DNA from: Duganella sp. Root336D2
Lineage (GTDB): Bacteria > Pseudomonadota > Gammaproteobacteria > Burkholderiales > Burkholderiaceae_D
Direction: 5' to 3'
Length of the DNA stretch: 64,000 nucleotides
NCBI RefSeq assembly: GCF_001425005.1
Contig: NZ_LMDB01000038.1
Span: 200,978-264,977 of the forward strand
Under the pieces are notes generated by a model. It ran no database searches and was not told the DNA's origin. It saw only the letters and a list, made by a program, of their open reading frames with translations. The translations under genes were made by a program, and so were the position numbers. Of the stretch, positions 42,353-51,721 are shown piece after piece. The stretch's first letter is position 1, and each line of letters begins with the position of its first letter.

Positions 42353-43201
42353 TCAGCGCGGGGTGCCGAATACCTGGGTCCAATAGGCTGCCGGGCGCTT
42401 GCTGCGGCGGATGCCGACGCCGGCGCCGAACTCGGTGAATCTGGGATTCATCAGGTTGCGGCAATGGCCGGGACTATTGATCCAGCCGGTCACTGCTTCC
42501 TGCGCACTGGTCTGGCCGCGCGAGATGTTTTCGCCGACATGGCGCCAGCGGTAGCCTTGCGCTTCGGCGCGCTGCGGCACCTCGTTGCCCTGCTTGTTCT
42601 TGTGGGCGAAATAGTTTTGCTGTGCCATGTCCTCGCTATGGGCCTGCGCCGCCTCGGCCAATTGCTGGTTCCACGCCAGCGGCGGCGCGGCCTCCATCCA
42701 GCTGTCGCCGCATTGGCGGGCTTCGGCACGGGCGGCATTGGTGGCCTGGAACACCTGGCGCGCCGCGGCGGCAGTGTCGGGCAGCAGCTCGAGCGGATTT
42801 GGTGTTGGCGCCGCCAGCACGACGGTCCATTCATTGCCCGCGCGGTGGGCTCCGATATCGCGGTAGCGTGTGCTGCCCAGGGTGGCGCAATACGATTCGC
42901 GCAAGGCCTCGAAGGCGCTGCGGGCATCATTGGGGCCTTCCACATTGACCGCGTCTGCAATTTCCGGATCGTAGCCGGCGCTGTCGAGCGTGGCCAGCAG
43001 GATGACGCCAGGCCGCAGCGCAATGCGCGACAACACAGGCTTTGGCGTCAGCACCGGGACGGCGCGGCGCAGCTTGCCCTGGCAAGTGGCGGGGGCGGCA
43101 CGCCAGGCATTGACCATGGCTGCCAGTTGATCCGCATCGCCCGCGTGGGCGGCCGGAAGCTGCGACGCGCATGCGCTTGCGAGAATGATAAGCCTTTTCA
43201 T
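42353..43201 (-). CDS. Secreted CAP/SCP domain protein
   Basis: A 282-residue exported protein with a C-terminal CAP domain (SCP/PR1 type). A signal peptide (MKRLIILASACASQLPAAHA) is cut before GDADQ. The first 140 residues are not assigned. The CAP part (from FQATNAARAEARQCG) contains LAWNQQLAEAAQAHSEDMAQ, the metal-site-like His (YFAHKNKQG), VGENISRG and GWINSPGHCRNLMNPRFTEFG, all typical. Bacterial CAP proteins are of unclear function; peptidoglycan or lipid binding is proposed for some. Start at 43201. Confidence 0.88.
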   Translation of the reverse strand: MKRLIILASACASQLPAAHAGDADQLAAMVNAWRAAPATCQGKLRRAVPVLTPKPVLSRIALRPGVILLATLDSAGYDPEIADAVNVEGPNDARSAFEALRESYCATLGSTRYRDIGAHRAGNEWTVVLAAPTPNPLELLPDTAAAARQVFQATNAARAEARQCGDSWMEAAPPLAWNQQLAEAAQAHSEDMAQQNYFAHKNKQGNEVPQRAEAQGYRWRHVGENISRGQTSAQEAVTGWINSPGHCRNLMNPRFTEFGAGVGIRRSKRPAAYWTQVFGTPR

Positions 43202-43251
43202 GCGGCCACTATACGCGCTCTGCTAAACTGCCGGCAACAGAGGAGTTAAAC

Positions 43252-43791
43252 ATGGTTTCGTTGCAAGAACAATTGATGAAGGCTGGCCTGGTCGACAAGA
43301 AGAAGGTCAACAAGGCGCAGCAGGACAAGTCCAAGCAGCACAAGGAAGAACTGCGCAGCGGCAGCAAGGCCGTGGACCAGTCGCGCGAGGCCGCCGTGGA
43401 GCAGCAGCGCAAGAATGCCGAGCGGGCGCGCGAACTGAATGCGCAGCGCGACGCGGCCGCCGGCCAGAAAGCCGTCATGGCCCAGGTGATCCAGATGGTG
43501 CAGCAGCACCGCCAGCCGAAAGGCAATGGCGATGTGGCCTACAACTTCACCATCGGCAGCAAGATCGAGCGTATCTATGTCGCGGACAAGGTGCAGCAGC
43601 ACCTGGTCAACGGCCGCCTGGTGATCGTGGTGCTGGACGGCGTGGCCGAACTGGTGCCGAAAGTGGTGGGCGAAAAGATCGCCGAGCGCGCGCCGGAAGT
43701 AGTGGTGGCCGTCAAAAAGGCCGCCGGCGAGCAGCCGGCGGAAGACGATCCTTACGCCGACTACAAGATCCCGGACGACTTCACCTGGTAA
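43252..43791 (+). CDS. DUF2058 family protein
   Basis: A 179-residue cytoplasmic protein of the DUF2058 (YaiL) family. The basic N-terminal helix LQEQLMKAGLVDKKKVNKAQ and the long charged coiled segment with EQQRKNAERARELNAQRDA precede a small globular C-terminal part containing YNFTIGSKIERIYVADKVQQ and LVIVVLDGVAELVP. The family is conserved but has no agreed function; a nucleic-acid or ribosome link is suspected from basic charge. AGAGGAGTTAAAC before the ATG fixes the start. Confidence 0.87.
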   Translation: MVSLQEQLMKAGLVDKKKVNKAQQDKSKQHKEELRSGSKAVDQSREAAVEQQRKNAERARELNAQRDAAAGQKAVMAQVIQMVQQHRQPKGNGDVAYNFTIGSKIERIYVADKVQQHLVNGRLVIVVLDGVAELVPKVVGEKIAERAPEVVVAVKKAAGEQPAEDDPYADYKIPDDFTW

Positions 43792-44761
43792 GCAGCACGC
43801 CGGCCTGGGCGGACACGGTGAACGGCACCGTCGCTCCGCCATAGCCGGCCCAGTTGCGCAGGTCGAAGCTGCCGCCGCCCGCCATGCGCTGGCCTTGCAG
43901 GTTCAGGTAAGTCAAAGGCTGCTTCGGCTTGCACACCTGCGGCAGCCCGACCGATTGCAGGAAGGTGACCGCGCCGGCGCCAACCCGCGTGCCCTTGCCG
44001 TCCTCCACCAGCAACGCCGTTTCCACATCGACCCCGATGCCGCGCGCCATGGGGGCCCAGCCATCGTCGACGATGCGGGCCATGAACGCTACCAGGCGGC
44101 CCAGGCGCGCGCGCGTGTCGAAGTGGGCGTCGGTGATCACGCTGCCCAGGTCGGGCAGCAGCAGGAAGTCGCGCTCCAGCGTCATGCGCTTGTCGAAGGG
44201 ATCGGCCAGCGCTTCATCCGAGGTGATGCTGCCGTTCAGCGCAGCAAAGCCGAAGCGCCCCATCAAGGCCAGGCCGGCGCTGGTGCCGCCGATCGGGATT
44301 TTGCGCCCGGCCAGTTCCTGGATCGCCGCCTGCACCGGCGTACCTTGCCAGAAATTGATGTAATCCGACTGGTCGCCGCCGGCGATGAACAGTTCTTCCG
44401 CATTGCGTATGCGCTCGATCACGAAAGGATCGCTGGCGGCCTCGCGGCTTGGAATCACCAGCGTTTCCACCGACCGCGCGCCGCCCATGGCGAAGATATA
44501 GGGGTTGTAAGCGTCGCTGCCGCGGCTGCGGATCACGACGAAGTTGCCGCCGCCGCCTTTCTGCATCATCCAGGCAAAGGCGGCATCGACATCCGGCCCG
44601 CCGCCCATCAGCACCAGGCTGGATTTTTTCGGCTGCGGCAGGATCACGTTGGTGGCGTCGCCCAGCGCGTAATACTGGTAAGGCTTGCCGGCGTAGGCGG
44701 GGGCAGCCAGCGCGGCGGCCAGCAGCAGGACAACAGCGAACAGGCGGTGGAGGCGTAGCAT
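43781..44761 (-). CDS. Secreted cyanophycinase-like S51 peptidase
   Basis: A 326-residue serine peptidase of the S51/cyanophycinase type with a signal peptide (MLRLHRLFAVVLLLAAALAAPAYA). The first loop is SSLVLMGGGPDVD; the nucleophile Ser is in IGGTSAGLALMG, and the downstream region contains LPDLGSVITDAHFDTRARLGRL, typical of cyanophycinases. Such enzymes split beta-Asp-Arg dipeptides from cyanophycin; the secreted group would use external polymer. No cyanophycin synthetase is in the window. AGGGAG seven bases upstream fixes ATG 44761. It overlaps the DUF2058 gene by 11 bases, tail to tail. Confidence 0.87.
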   Translation of the reverse strand: MLRLHRLFAVVLLLAAALAAPAYAGKPYQYYALGDATNVILPQPKKSSLVLMGGGPDVDAAFAWMMQKGGGGNFVVIRSRGSDAYNPYIFAMGGARSVETLVIPSREAASDPFVIERIRNAEELFIAGGDQSDYINFWQGTPVQAAIQELAGRKIPIGGTSAGLALMGRFGFAALNGSITSDEALADPFDKRMTLERDFLLLPDLGSVITDAHFDTRARLGRLVAFMARIVDDGWAPMARGIGVDVETALLVEDGKGTRVGAGAVTFLQSVGLPQVCKPKQPLTYLNLQGQRMAGGGSFDLRNWAGYGGATVPFTVSAQAGVLLTR

Positions 44762-44823
44762 GGCGATGCTCCCTGGCAAGGTGAATCGTGCCCAGCTATT
44801 CTACGCCCGTCATTTGCAGGAAA

Positions 44824-45528
44824 TTAGCCGCGGGCCGGAATATTCAGGCCGCGCGCCACAGCCGGGCGGTCGACGAATGCGCCCAGCACGCGGCGCACGT
44901 TGGCGAACTTCTCGAAGCCAACCAGCTCGCCCGCGCCGTAGTACTCCACCAGGTTGCGCACCCACGGGAAGATGGCGATATCGGCGATGGTGAACTGCTC
45001 GCCCATGATCCACTTGCGCCCTTGCAGGCGCTGGTCCAGCACGCCGAGCAGGCGCGCCGATTCGTTGATGTAGCGGTCGCGCGGGCGCTTGTCTTCGTAT
45101 TCCTTGCCGGCGAATTTGTGGAAGAAGCCGACCTGGCCGAACATCGGGCCGATCCCGCCCATCTGGAACATCACCCACTGGATGGTTTCATAGCGCGCCG
45201 CGGCGTCCTGCGGAATCAGCTTGCCGGTTTTTTCTGCCAGGTAGAGCAGGATCGCGCCCGATTCGAACAGCGGCAGCGCTTTGCCGCCCGGGCCGTCCGG
45301 ATCGATGATGGCCGGGATCTTGTTGTTCGGGTTCAGCGACAGGAACTCCGGCGACATCTGGTCATTGGTGTCAAAGCTGACCAGGTGCGGCTCGTAGGCG
45401 AGGCCGATCTCTTCCAGCATGATCGATACTTTGACGCCGTTCGGCGTCGGCAGGGAATACAGCTGCAGGCGCTCAGGGTGCTGCGCTGGCCATTTGGCGT
45501 TGATAGGGAAGTCGGTAATGCCAGTCAT
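44824..45528 (-). CDS. Glutathione S-transferase, Nu-class (YfcG/YghU-like)
   Basis: A 234-residue GST with a thioredoxin-like N-terminal domain (RLQLYSLPTPNGVKVSIMLEE) and helical C-terminal domain. Family marks are NPNNKIPAIID, a conserved cis-Pro region, and LPLFESGAILLYLAEKTG. The TPNG segment places it with Nu-class GSTs (YfcG/YghU), which act as disulfide-bond reductases with two glutathiones. ATG 45528 has GGGAGAG upstream; a TTG at 45552 is the alternative. It is divergent from the acylase gene at 45650. Confidence 0.9.
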   Translation of the reverse strand: MTGITDFPINAKWPAQHPERLQLYSLPTPNGVKVSIMLEEIGLAYEPHLVSFDTNDQMSPEFLSLNPNNKIPAIIDPDGPGGKALPLFESGAILLYLAEKTGKLIPQDAAARYETIQWVMFQMGGIGPMFGQVGFFHKFAGKEYEDKRPRDRYINESARLLGVLDQRLQGRKWIMGEQFTIADIAIFPWVRNLVEYYGAGELVGFEKFANVRRVLGAFVDRPAVARGLNIPARG

Positions 45529-45649
45529 GCTCAAGCTCTCCCGGTTGGACAATGAACCGCGATTATGCGTTATTCCGGTTTTTCATGCCCGGAGCGGGGT
45601 ATTATTGCCAAGCAAATAACTTTGCCAATACCGATAACTAGGAGACACG

Positions 45650-48088
45650 ATGAGACAGCATGTTTTATCCCGTATTCTGATGTTGATTCCCCTCGCGCTG
45701 CTCGCGGCCTGCGGCAGCGGCAGCGATGATCCCCCGCCTGCGCCGGCTGTCCCGCCCATCACCGGCACCACCTACGTCGCCTCGATCCGCTACACCTCCT
45801 ACGGCGTACCGCACGTCAAGGCGGAAACCTTCAAGGGCGCCGGCTACGGATATGGCTACGCCTTCGCCAAGGAGAACATCTGCCTGTATGCGGAGGAAAT
45901 GGTGACGCTGCACGGCGAGCGCGCCAAGTACTTCGGCGGCGCCGGCGGCTACCTTGGCCAGCTGGGCGACACCTTCGGCAACATCGATTCCGATTTCTTC
46001 TACAAGCTGCTGTTCACGCCAGCGCTGGCGGCCAGGATCAAGGCCGCATCCAGCACCGATGCGCAGGAACTCACCTCCGGCTTCGTGGCCGGTTATAACC
46101 GCTACCTGAAAGAGACCCCTGCCGCCAGCCTGCCAACGGCATGCAACAACGCCGCCTGGGTGCAGCCGATGACGGAAGACGATGCCTACCTGCGTTTCGC
46201 CCAGGCCGCGATGGCCGGCAGTTCGCTGGCCTTCATCAAGCAGATCGGTTCCGCGCAGCCGCCGAAAAGCGCCACGGCCGCGCTGCTCAAGCGCAGCAAG
46301 CCGCGCCTGCTGGCTGCATCCGATTACGCCAACTCTTCGATTGCCAAGGGGCTGCAGACTATCCAGGAGCACACCATCGGCTCCAATGGTTTTGGCCTGG
46401 GCAAGGACGTGACGCAGTCCGGCAAGGGCATGGTGTTCGGCAATCCGCACTTCCCATGGTGGGGCGCGCTGCGCCTGAACCAGTTGCACCTGACCGTCAC
46501 CGGCAAAGGCTACGACGTGTATGGCGCCACGCTGCTGGGCGTGCCGCTGCCGCTGATCGGCTTTAACGACAAGGTGGCGTGGACCCACACCTTCTCCACC
46601 GACAACCGCTTCACGCTGCGCTACCTGGCGCTCGACCCGGCCAACCCGACGCGCTACATCAAGGATGGCAAGCCGGTGGCGATGACGGCGGTGCCGCTGA
46701 CGATCAGCGTCAAGGGCGCCGACGGCGCGCTCACGTCGCTGTCGCGCACCCTGTACACCACCGAGTTCGGCCCGATGCTGATGGACAGCTCCTTCGCCTG
46801 GGGCACGTCGTCAGGGTTTGCGATCCAGGACGCCAACCTGGCCAACTACAAGCTGATCGACCAGATCATCCTGAATGGCAAGGCCGGCAGCGTGGACGAC
46901 TTGCGCACCGCGGCGTCTACCTACGTCGCCCTGCCATGGGTGAACACCATGGCGGCCGACATTGCCGGCGACACGCTGTATGGCAACTTCTCCGTGGCAG
47001 CCAATGTGCAGAATGCGCAACTGGCCGGCTGCGTGCCCGGTGCGGCACAGGGCGCGCCGTTCCAGGACATCATGGCTACCACCGGCGTGGTAGTGATGGC
47101 AGGCACCTCATCGGCCTGCGACTGGTCGGGCGCGATCGGCGCAGCCCAGCGGCCTTGGGTCAAGCGCAGCGACTACATCCTGAACGCCAACGACAGCCAC
47201 TGGTGGCCGTCCTCCAGCACCTTCCTCACCGGCTATCCCAAGATCATTGCCACCGGTCCGAACCAGGAAGGTGCGCCGCAGAACAACCGCACCCGCACCG
47301 GCCACGCCATCGTGCGCGACCGCCTGGCCGGCACCGACGGCGTGGCGGGCAACCGCTTCACCATGGCCAACCTGCAGCAGATCTATCTGCAGGCGCGCTT
47401 CTTCAAGGCACAGAAATGGCTGCCTGAATTCACTGCCGCCTGCCTGGCTTCCGGCACCGCAACGGCAGCGGCCAAGGATGCCTGCGCCGTGCTGGAATCG
47501 TGGGACAAAACCCATGCGCCAGGCAGCGAGGGCGCAATCCTGTTCTTTGAGCTGTACGCAGCGCTGGGTGAACTGAATGCGGCATCGTGGTGGAGCGTGC
47601 CTTACAATCCGGCCGACCCGCTGGAAACGCCGCGCGGCGCTGCCGGCATTCCTGCCGCCATGGCGAAACTGGAGACGCTGGTCGCCAGCAGCCAGTTCGA
47701 CACCGCGGCCAAGCGCCGCACCCGCCCGGAAGAAGTGCAGACCATCTCGCGCCCGGACGGCGCCCTGGCCGTGCCGGGCGGGCGCTATACCTTCATGAAC
47801 TGGCGCGGCGTGAAGAACCAGATCTATCCCGGCATCTGGATTTATACGGCCGATTCGAAAACCAATGCCGGTGCCTATGGCAACAGCTATATCCAGTTCG
47901 TGACCTGGGACGAGCGCGGACCGGTGGCGGAAGGCATCCTGACCTACAGCCAGTCCTCCAACCCCGAGAGCCAGCACTTCAACGACGAGACCAAGCTGTA
48001 TGCCAAAGGCCAGTGGATCAAGCTGCTGTACACCGAAGCCCAGATCACCTCCGACCCGGGCTACAAGCTGGTTGAGGTCTCGGAGTAA
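45650..48088 (+). CDS. Penicillin acylase family Ntn-hydrolase lipoprotein (possible AHL acylase)
   Basis: An 812-residue N-terminal-nucleophile hydrolase. A lipoprotein signal with lipobox (LMLIPLALLAAC) and a Pro-rich linker precede the alpha chain, which starts IRYTSYGVPHVKAETF and has GYGYGYAFAKENICLYAEEM. Self-cleavage should occur before Ser in TIGSNGFGLG, making the beta-chain nucleophile. Beta-chain marks include GNPHFPWWGALRLNQLHL, GVPLPLIGFNDKVAWTHT and NNRTRTGHAI. The TM-like 'FPWWG' region resembles quorum-quenching AHL acylases (PvdQ/QuiP type) more than penicillin G acylase, but the substrate cannot be read off. Start ATG 45650, with TAGGAGACACG upstream. Confidence 0.88.
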   Translation: MRQHVLSRILMLIPLALLAACGSGSDDPPPAPAVPPITGTTYVASIRYTSYGVPHVKAETFKGAGYGYGYAFAKENICLYAEEMVTLHGERAKYFGGAGGYLGQLGDTFGNIDSDFFYKLLFTPALAARIKAASSTDAQELTSGFVAGYNRYLKETPAASLPTACNNAAWVQPMTEDDAYLRFAQAAMAGSSLAFIKQIGSAQPPKSATAALLKRSKPRLLAASDYANSSIAKGLQTIQEHTIGSNGFGLGKDVTQSGKGMVFGNPHFPWWGALRLNQLHLTVTGKGYDVYGATLLGVPLPLIGFNDKVAWTHTFSTDNRFTLRYLALDPANPTRYIKDGKPVAMTAVPLTISVKGADGALTSLSRTLYTTEFGPMLMDSSFAWGTSSGFAIQDANLANYKLIDQIILNGKAGSVDDLRTAASTYVALPWVNTMAADIAGDTLYGNFSVAANVQNAQLAGCVPGAAQGAPFQDIMATTGVVVMAGTSSACDWSGAIGAAQRPWVKRSDYILNANDSHWWPSSSTFLTGYPKIIATGPNQEGAPQNNRTRTGHAIVRDRLAGTDGVAGNRFTMANLQQIYLQARFFKAQKWLPEFTAACLASGTATAAAKDACAVLESWDKTHAPGSEGAILFFELYAALGELNAASWWSVPYNPADPLETPRGAAGIPAAMAKLETLVASSQFDTAAKRRTRPEEVQTISRPDGALAVPGGRYTFMNWRGVKNQIYPGIWIYTADSKTNAGAYGNSYIQFVTWDERGPVAEGILTYSQSSNPESQHFNDETKLYAKGQWIKLLYTEAQITSDPGYKLVEVSE

Positions 48089-48550
48089 TTATCCGTTGCG
48101 GCGGGCGGCGCGGCAGGCTTCGAGCTGGGTGCGCAGTTCGGTGGCTTCAGCCAGGTAGTTGTCGCGCGCGGTGGCGGCGCCGACCAGTTCCATTTCCGCC
48201 GCCAGCTTGGCGTCGGACAGCGTCGCTGCAATAGCGACGCTGCGTTCGAGCTGGCCGCGCAGGTCGGCGATCTGGGCATCCTTGCCTTCGATCGCCAACT
48301 GGTCCTTGGCCTTGCCGACCAGGGCGTCGGCCGCGATATTGCGCGCGTTACGCAGCTCTCCGTTCAGGCGCGTGATCTGGTCCTCATTTTCCTCCAGCGT
48401 GGCGTTGGCGGCTGCCAGCTGCGCGCGCAGGTCCTCGATCTCGCTGCGTAGCGGGCCGCCCACCTGTTGCGCCGCCTGCTGCACCCAGCTGTTCAGTGCA
48501 GCGGTGACCGATTCGGGAATTTCCAGTGGGGGGATGCTGTGCTCTGCCAT
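48089..48550 (-). CDS. Coiled-coil protein of unknown function
   Basis: A 153-residue hydrophilic protein that is mostly helical. After a short Pro-containing N-terminus (SIPPLEIPESVTAALNSWVQ), heptad-like runs continue to the end (EIEDLRAQLAAANATLEENE, ITRLNGELRNARNI). It has no signal peptide, membrane segment or HTH. It resembles the coiled-coil half of KfrA-like proteins without their DNA-binding domain, but I do not claim homology. GGAG six bases upstream supports ATG 48550. It is divergent from the MCP gene (155-base gap) and abuts the convergent acylase gene. Confidence 0.65.
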   Translation of the reverse strand: MAEHSIPPLEIPESVTAALNSWVQQAAQQVGGPLRSEIEDLRAQLAAANATLEENEDQITRLNGELRNARNIAADALVGKAKDQLAIEGKDAQIADLRGQLERSVAIAATLSDAKLAAEMELVGAATARDNYLAEATELRTQLEACRAARRNG

Positions 48551-48704
48551 GTCCGGCTCCGGTGAGGGGTCCACAATCCAGACACGATACCGAACGATTT
48601 GCCATAGGGCAATGGATGAAAGGAAACTGAAAGCTCCCGTTTGATACGCTCGGATTTGCTTCTTGGTAACAAACCGAGGGTAACAAAATAATAGGGAGAC
48701 AAGC

Positions 48705-50285
48705 ATGAAGTGGTTCCATCACCTGAAGATCGGGAGCAAGCTGCTATTCGCGTTCAGCCTGGTCATTGCGTTCACCTGTGTGATGGGCTTGTTCTCCATC
48801 CTCGAGCTGGTCAAAGTCAGCCAGTCCTCGACCGATATCGCCACCAACTGGCTGCCGGCAGTGCGCTACGTGGGACAGGTGCAGACTTCGCTGGCGCGCT
48901 ACCGCATCTCCGAGGCCAGCCACATCCTGGTGGATGAAGGCGATGAGATGACGGCCATCGAAAAGTCGATGGCGACCCGCCTCGAAACGATGCGCAAGCA
49001 ACAAGAATCGCTGGCCGCGCTGGTGACCGATGCCGAGGAATCGCGCATTTACGCCGACCTGAAACAGGACATCGAAGCCTACCTGGCGCACAGCACAAAA
49101 CTGGTCGCGCTGTCGCGGGCAGGCAACAAGGAAGAAGCGCGCGTGCTGTTCCGTGGTGCTTCCAACAAGGTTTACCGCAAGCTCAACGAGCAGTTCGAAG
49201 CGCTGTCGAAATATAACGACGAAGGCAGCAGCGGCTCCGAGAAGGCAGCCGCGGAGCGCTTCGACATGTCGCGCACGCTGATCATTGGCATGCTGGCCGC
49301 GCTGGTAGTGGTGGGGGTGCTGCTGGCGCTGTGGGTGGCGCGCATTGTGGCCACGCCTCTGAAGGAAGCGGTCGTGGTGGCGCAGCGCGTGGCCGGTGGT
49401 GACCTGAGCGCCAGTATCAGCGTCACTTCACGCGATGAAACGGGCAAGCTGATGCATTCGCTGCGCGAGATGAACGACAGCCTGGCGCACGTGGTGGGCC
49501 AGGTGCGCGGCGGCACCGATGCCATTGCCACCGCCTCGGCGCAAATCGCCAGCGGCAACCTGGACCTGTCGGCACGCACCGAAAACCAGGCCAGCTCGCT
49601 GGAACAAACCGCGTCGGCCATGGAAGAACTGACTTCCACCGTGCGCCAGAACGCCGACAACGCACGCGAGGCCAACCAGCTGGCGCAGTCGGCATGGAAC
49701 GTGGCCAGCGATGGCGGCAAGGTGGTGCAGCAGGTGATCGTGACGATGGAGAACATCAGCGCTGCCTCGGGCAAGATCGTCGACATCATTGCCGTGATCG
49801 ACGGTATCGCGTTCCAGACCAATATCCTGGCGTTGAATGCCGCGGTGGAAGCGGCGCGCGCCGGCGAACAGGGGCGCGGCTTTGCCGTGGTCGCCTCCGA
49901 AGTGCGCAACCTGGCCCAGCGCAGCGCCTCGGCGGCCAAGGAAATCAAGCAGATGATCGATGATTCCGCGCTGCAGGTGAGTTCGGGTACCCAGCTGGTG
50001 CAGCAGGCCGGCAGCACCATGGAACAGGTATTGGCCAGCGTGCGCCGCGTCAGCGACGTGGTGGCGGAAATCTCGGTTGCCAGCGCCGAGCAAAGCACCG
50101 GCATCGATGAAGTCAACCGCGCCATCGGCCAGATGGACGAAGTGACGCAGCAGAACGCCGCCCTGGTCGAGGAGGCGGCGGCCGCCGCCGGTGCGCTGCA
50201 GGAGCAGGCCGCGCAATTGGCCGGTGTCGTCAGCCAGTTCCGGCTGGCGGGCCCGGCCGCCGGACGGCAGCTGGCGCTGCGCTAA
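48705..50285 (+). CDS. Methyl-accepting chemotaxis protein
   Basis: A 526-residue transmembrane chemoreceptor. Membrane helices at about 13-33 and 190-212 bracket a periplasmic four-helix-bundle sensor (4HB_MCP). HAMP follows (residues about 213-265), then the signalling domain with its hairpin DIIAVIDGIAFQTNILALNAAVEAARAGEQGRGFAVVA region. Methylation helices are visible as ARTENQASSLEQTASAMEEL and later ASAEQSTGIDEVNRAIGQMD. It lacks the C-terminal CheR-binding pentapeptide. GGGAGACAAGC upstream fixes ATG 48705. No che genes are nearby. Confidence 0.93.
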   Translation: MKWFHHLKIGSKLLFAFSLVIAFTCVMGLFSILELVKVSQSSTDIATNWLPAVRYVGQVQTSLARYRISEASHILVDEGDEMTAIEKSMATRLETMRKQQESLAALVTDAEESRIYADLKQDIEAYLAHSTKLVALSRAGNKEEARVLFRGASNKVYRKLNEQFEALSKYNDEGSSGSEKAAAERFDMSRTLIIGMLAALVVVGVLLALWVARIVATPLKEAVVVAQRVAGGDLSASISVTSRDETGKLMHSLREMNDSLAHVVGQVRGGTDAIATASAQIASGNLDLSARTENQASSLEQTASAMEELTSTVRQNADNAREANQLAQSAWNVASDGGKVVQQVIVTMENISAASGKIVDIIAVIDGIAFQTNILALNAAVEAARAGEQGRGFAVVASEVRNLAQRSASAAKEIKQMIDDSALQVSSGTQLVQQAGSTMEQVLASVRRVSDVVAEISVASAEQSTGIDEVNRAIGQMDEVTQQNAALVEEAAAAAGALQEQAAQLAGVVSQFRLAGPAAGRQLALR

Positions 50286-50350
50286 AGGCGCGCCGGAAGC
50301 AGGCCTGCCGATAAATGGGTCGGCGCCATGTTTTGCTGTATCCTCGGTGA

Positions 50351-51550
50351 ATGACCGATGCTTTAGAGCGCCTGCCGGAGTTGTTGCTGGATGCCGTCTT
50401 CATGGTGGACGAGGGCGGGCGGATCGTGTTCGTCAACCCAGCCTGCCGCGCGATCTTCGGTTATGCGCCGGAAGAAATGATCGGCCGCATCATCCTCGAT
50501 TTCATCCATCCCGACGACAAGAACAAGACCGTGGCGGAAATGGGACATGTGCTGCTTGGCCGTGACGGCCTGGGTTTCGAGAACCGCTACCTGCGCAAGG
50601 ACGGCAGCGTGGCCCACATTATGTGGACGGCGCGCTGGTCGCCGCAAGACCGCCTGCGCATCGGCGTGGCGCGCGACATCAGTGAGCGCAAGCTTGCCGA
50701 GCAACGCCAGGCCGGCATGCTGGCGCTGGCCACGGCCGCCCACGGCGCGGAAACGCTGCCCGAATTATTCTGCGCTTTCGACCAGATCCTGCAAGGCTTG
50801 CTGCCGCTGCGCGGCATGGCCGTGGTGCTGCAGCCGGGCGAACGGCTGGTGTATTCCAGCACACCCGGCGGCACGGCACCGTTGGACGCGGCGGGCTGGC
50901 ATCACCTCAGCCTGTCTGCTTCCGGCATCGCCTTTGGCGAGATGCAGCTGGACCTTGGGCGCACCGGCACGCTGTCGGCCAAGGAAATCGATTTACTGGA
51001 ATTTACAGCCGGCCAGGCCGGCGCCGTCATCGAAAGGCTGGCGCTGCATGCCGACCTGGCGCATGCCGCGCGCTATGACGAGCTGACCGGACTGCCGAAC
51101 CGGCGCCTGTTCCAGGACCGCATCCTGTCGGCCATTGCGCGCTGCCGGCGCGGCCAGTCGCGCGGCGCCCTGCTGTTCATCGACCTGGACGACTTCAAGC
51201 AGGTCAACGACGAGCATGGGCATGTGGCTGGCGACCAGCTCCTGCATGCCATTGCCCGCCGCATCACTTCCTGCGTGCGCGAAGCCGACACGGTGGCGCG
51301 CATCGGCGGCGACGAATTTGTCGCCTTGCTGGAAAACGTGGCCGACCAGGCGCAGGCCGAGGCCCTGGCCCGCAAGATCCAGCAGGTGATCGCCACGCCC
51401 CTGGTGCTGGCCGGCCGCACCGTGCGGCCGCATGCCAGCATCGGCATCGCCCTCTACCCCGAGCACGGTGAAGTCATCGACCAGCTGATGCGCCATGCCG
51501 ACCAGGCCATGTATGCTTCAAAGGCTGCGCGCAAGGCGGCCGCTGGCTGA
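50351..51550 (+). CDS. PAS-GGDEF diguanylate cyclase
   Basis: A 399-residue cytoplasmic protein with a PAS domain (residues about 1-120, VFMVDEGGRIVFVNPACRAIFGYAPEEM and RYLRKDGSVAHIMWTARW), a poorly defined GAF-like middle (130-230) and a GGDEF domain (about 235-390). The catalytic signature VARIGGDEF is intact, with an RxxD inhibitory site (READ) five residues upstream, so it should make c-di-GMP and be feedback-inhibited. It starts 65 bases after the MCP gene and may share its transcript. No EAL or HD-GYP domain is attached. Confidence 0.9.
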   Translation: MTDALERLPELLLDAVFMVDEGGRIVFVNPACRAIFGYAPEEMIGRIILDFIHPDDKNKTVAEMGHVLLGRDGLGFENRYLRKDGSVAHIMWTARWSPQDRLRIGVARDISERKLAEQRQAGMLALATAAHGAETLPELFCAFDQILQGLLPLRGMAVVLQPGERLVYSSTPGGTAPLDAAGWHHLSLSASGIAFGEMQLDLGRTGTLSAKEIDLLEFTAGQAGAVIERLALHADLAHAARYDELTGLPNRRLFQDRILSAIARCRRGQSRGALLFIDLDDFKQVNDEHGHVAGDQLLHAIARRITSCVREADTVARIGGDEFVALLENVADQAQAEALARKIQQVIATPLVLAGRTVRPHASIGIALYPEHGEVIDQLMRHADQAMYASKAARKAAAG

Positions 51551-51657
51551 ATGCGACTCCGCGCCACTCCCATGGTGCAGCCGACCCGACCATTGCAACC
51601 AGGAAGAGCATATTCGGCTACGCGGAAAGGATTGCTTCATTTCTGGAGAAATAGTCC

Positions 51658-51676
51658 GATGTTAGAATATTGGCCA
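51658..51676 (+). promoter_or_regulatory. Extended -10 type block upstream of galU
   Basis: GATGTTAGAATATTGGCCA contains TGTTAGAAT, an extended -10. The same 19-mer with one change lies at 53876-53894, upstream of the second glycosyltransferase. It is 45 bases before the galU ATG. An ATATTGGC copy follows about 22 bases later. Confidence 0.45.
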
Positions 51677-51721
51677 TTGTTTCATCCATATTGGCGTTAA
51701 GTTGCCGGAAAATCTTCCATA

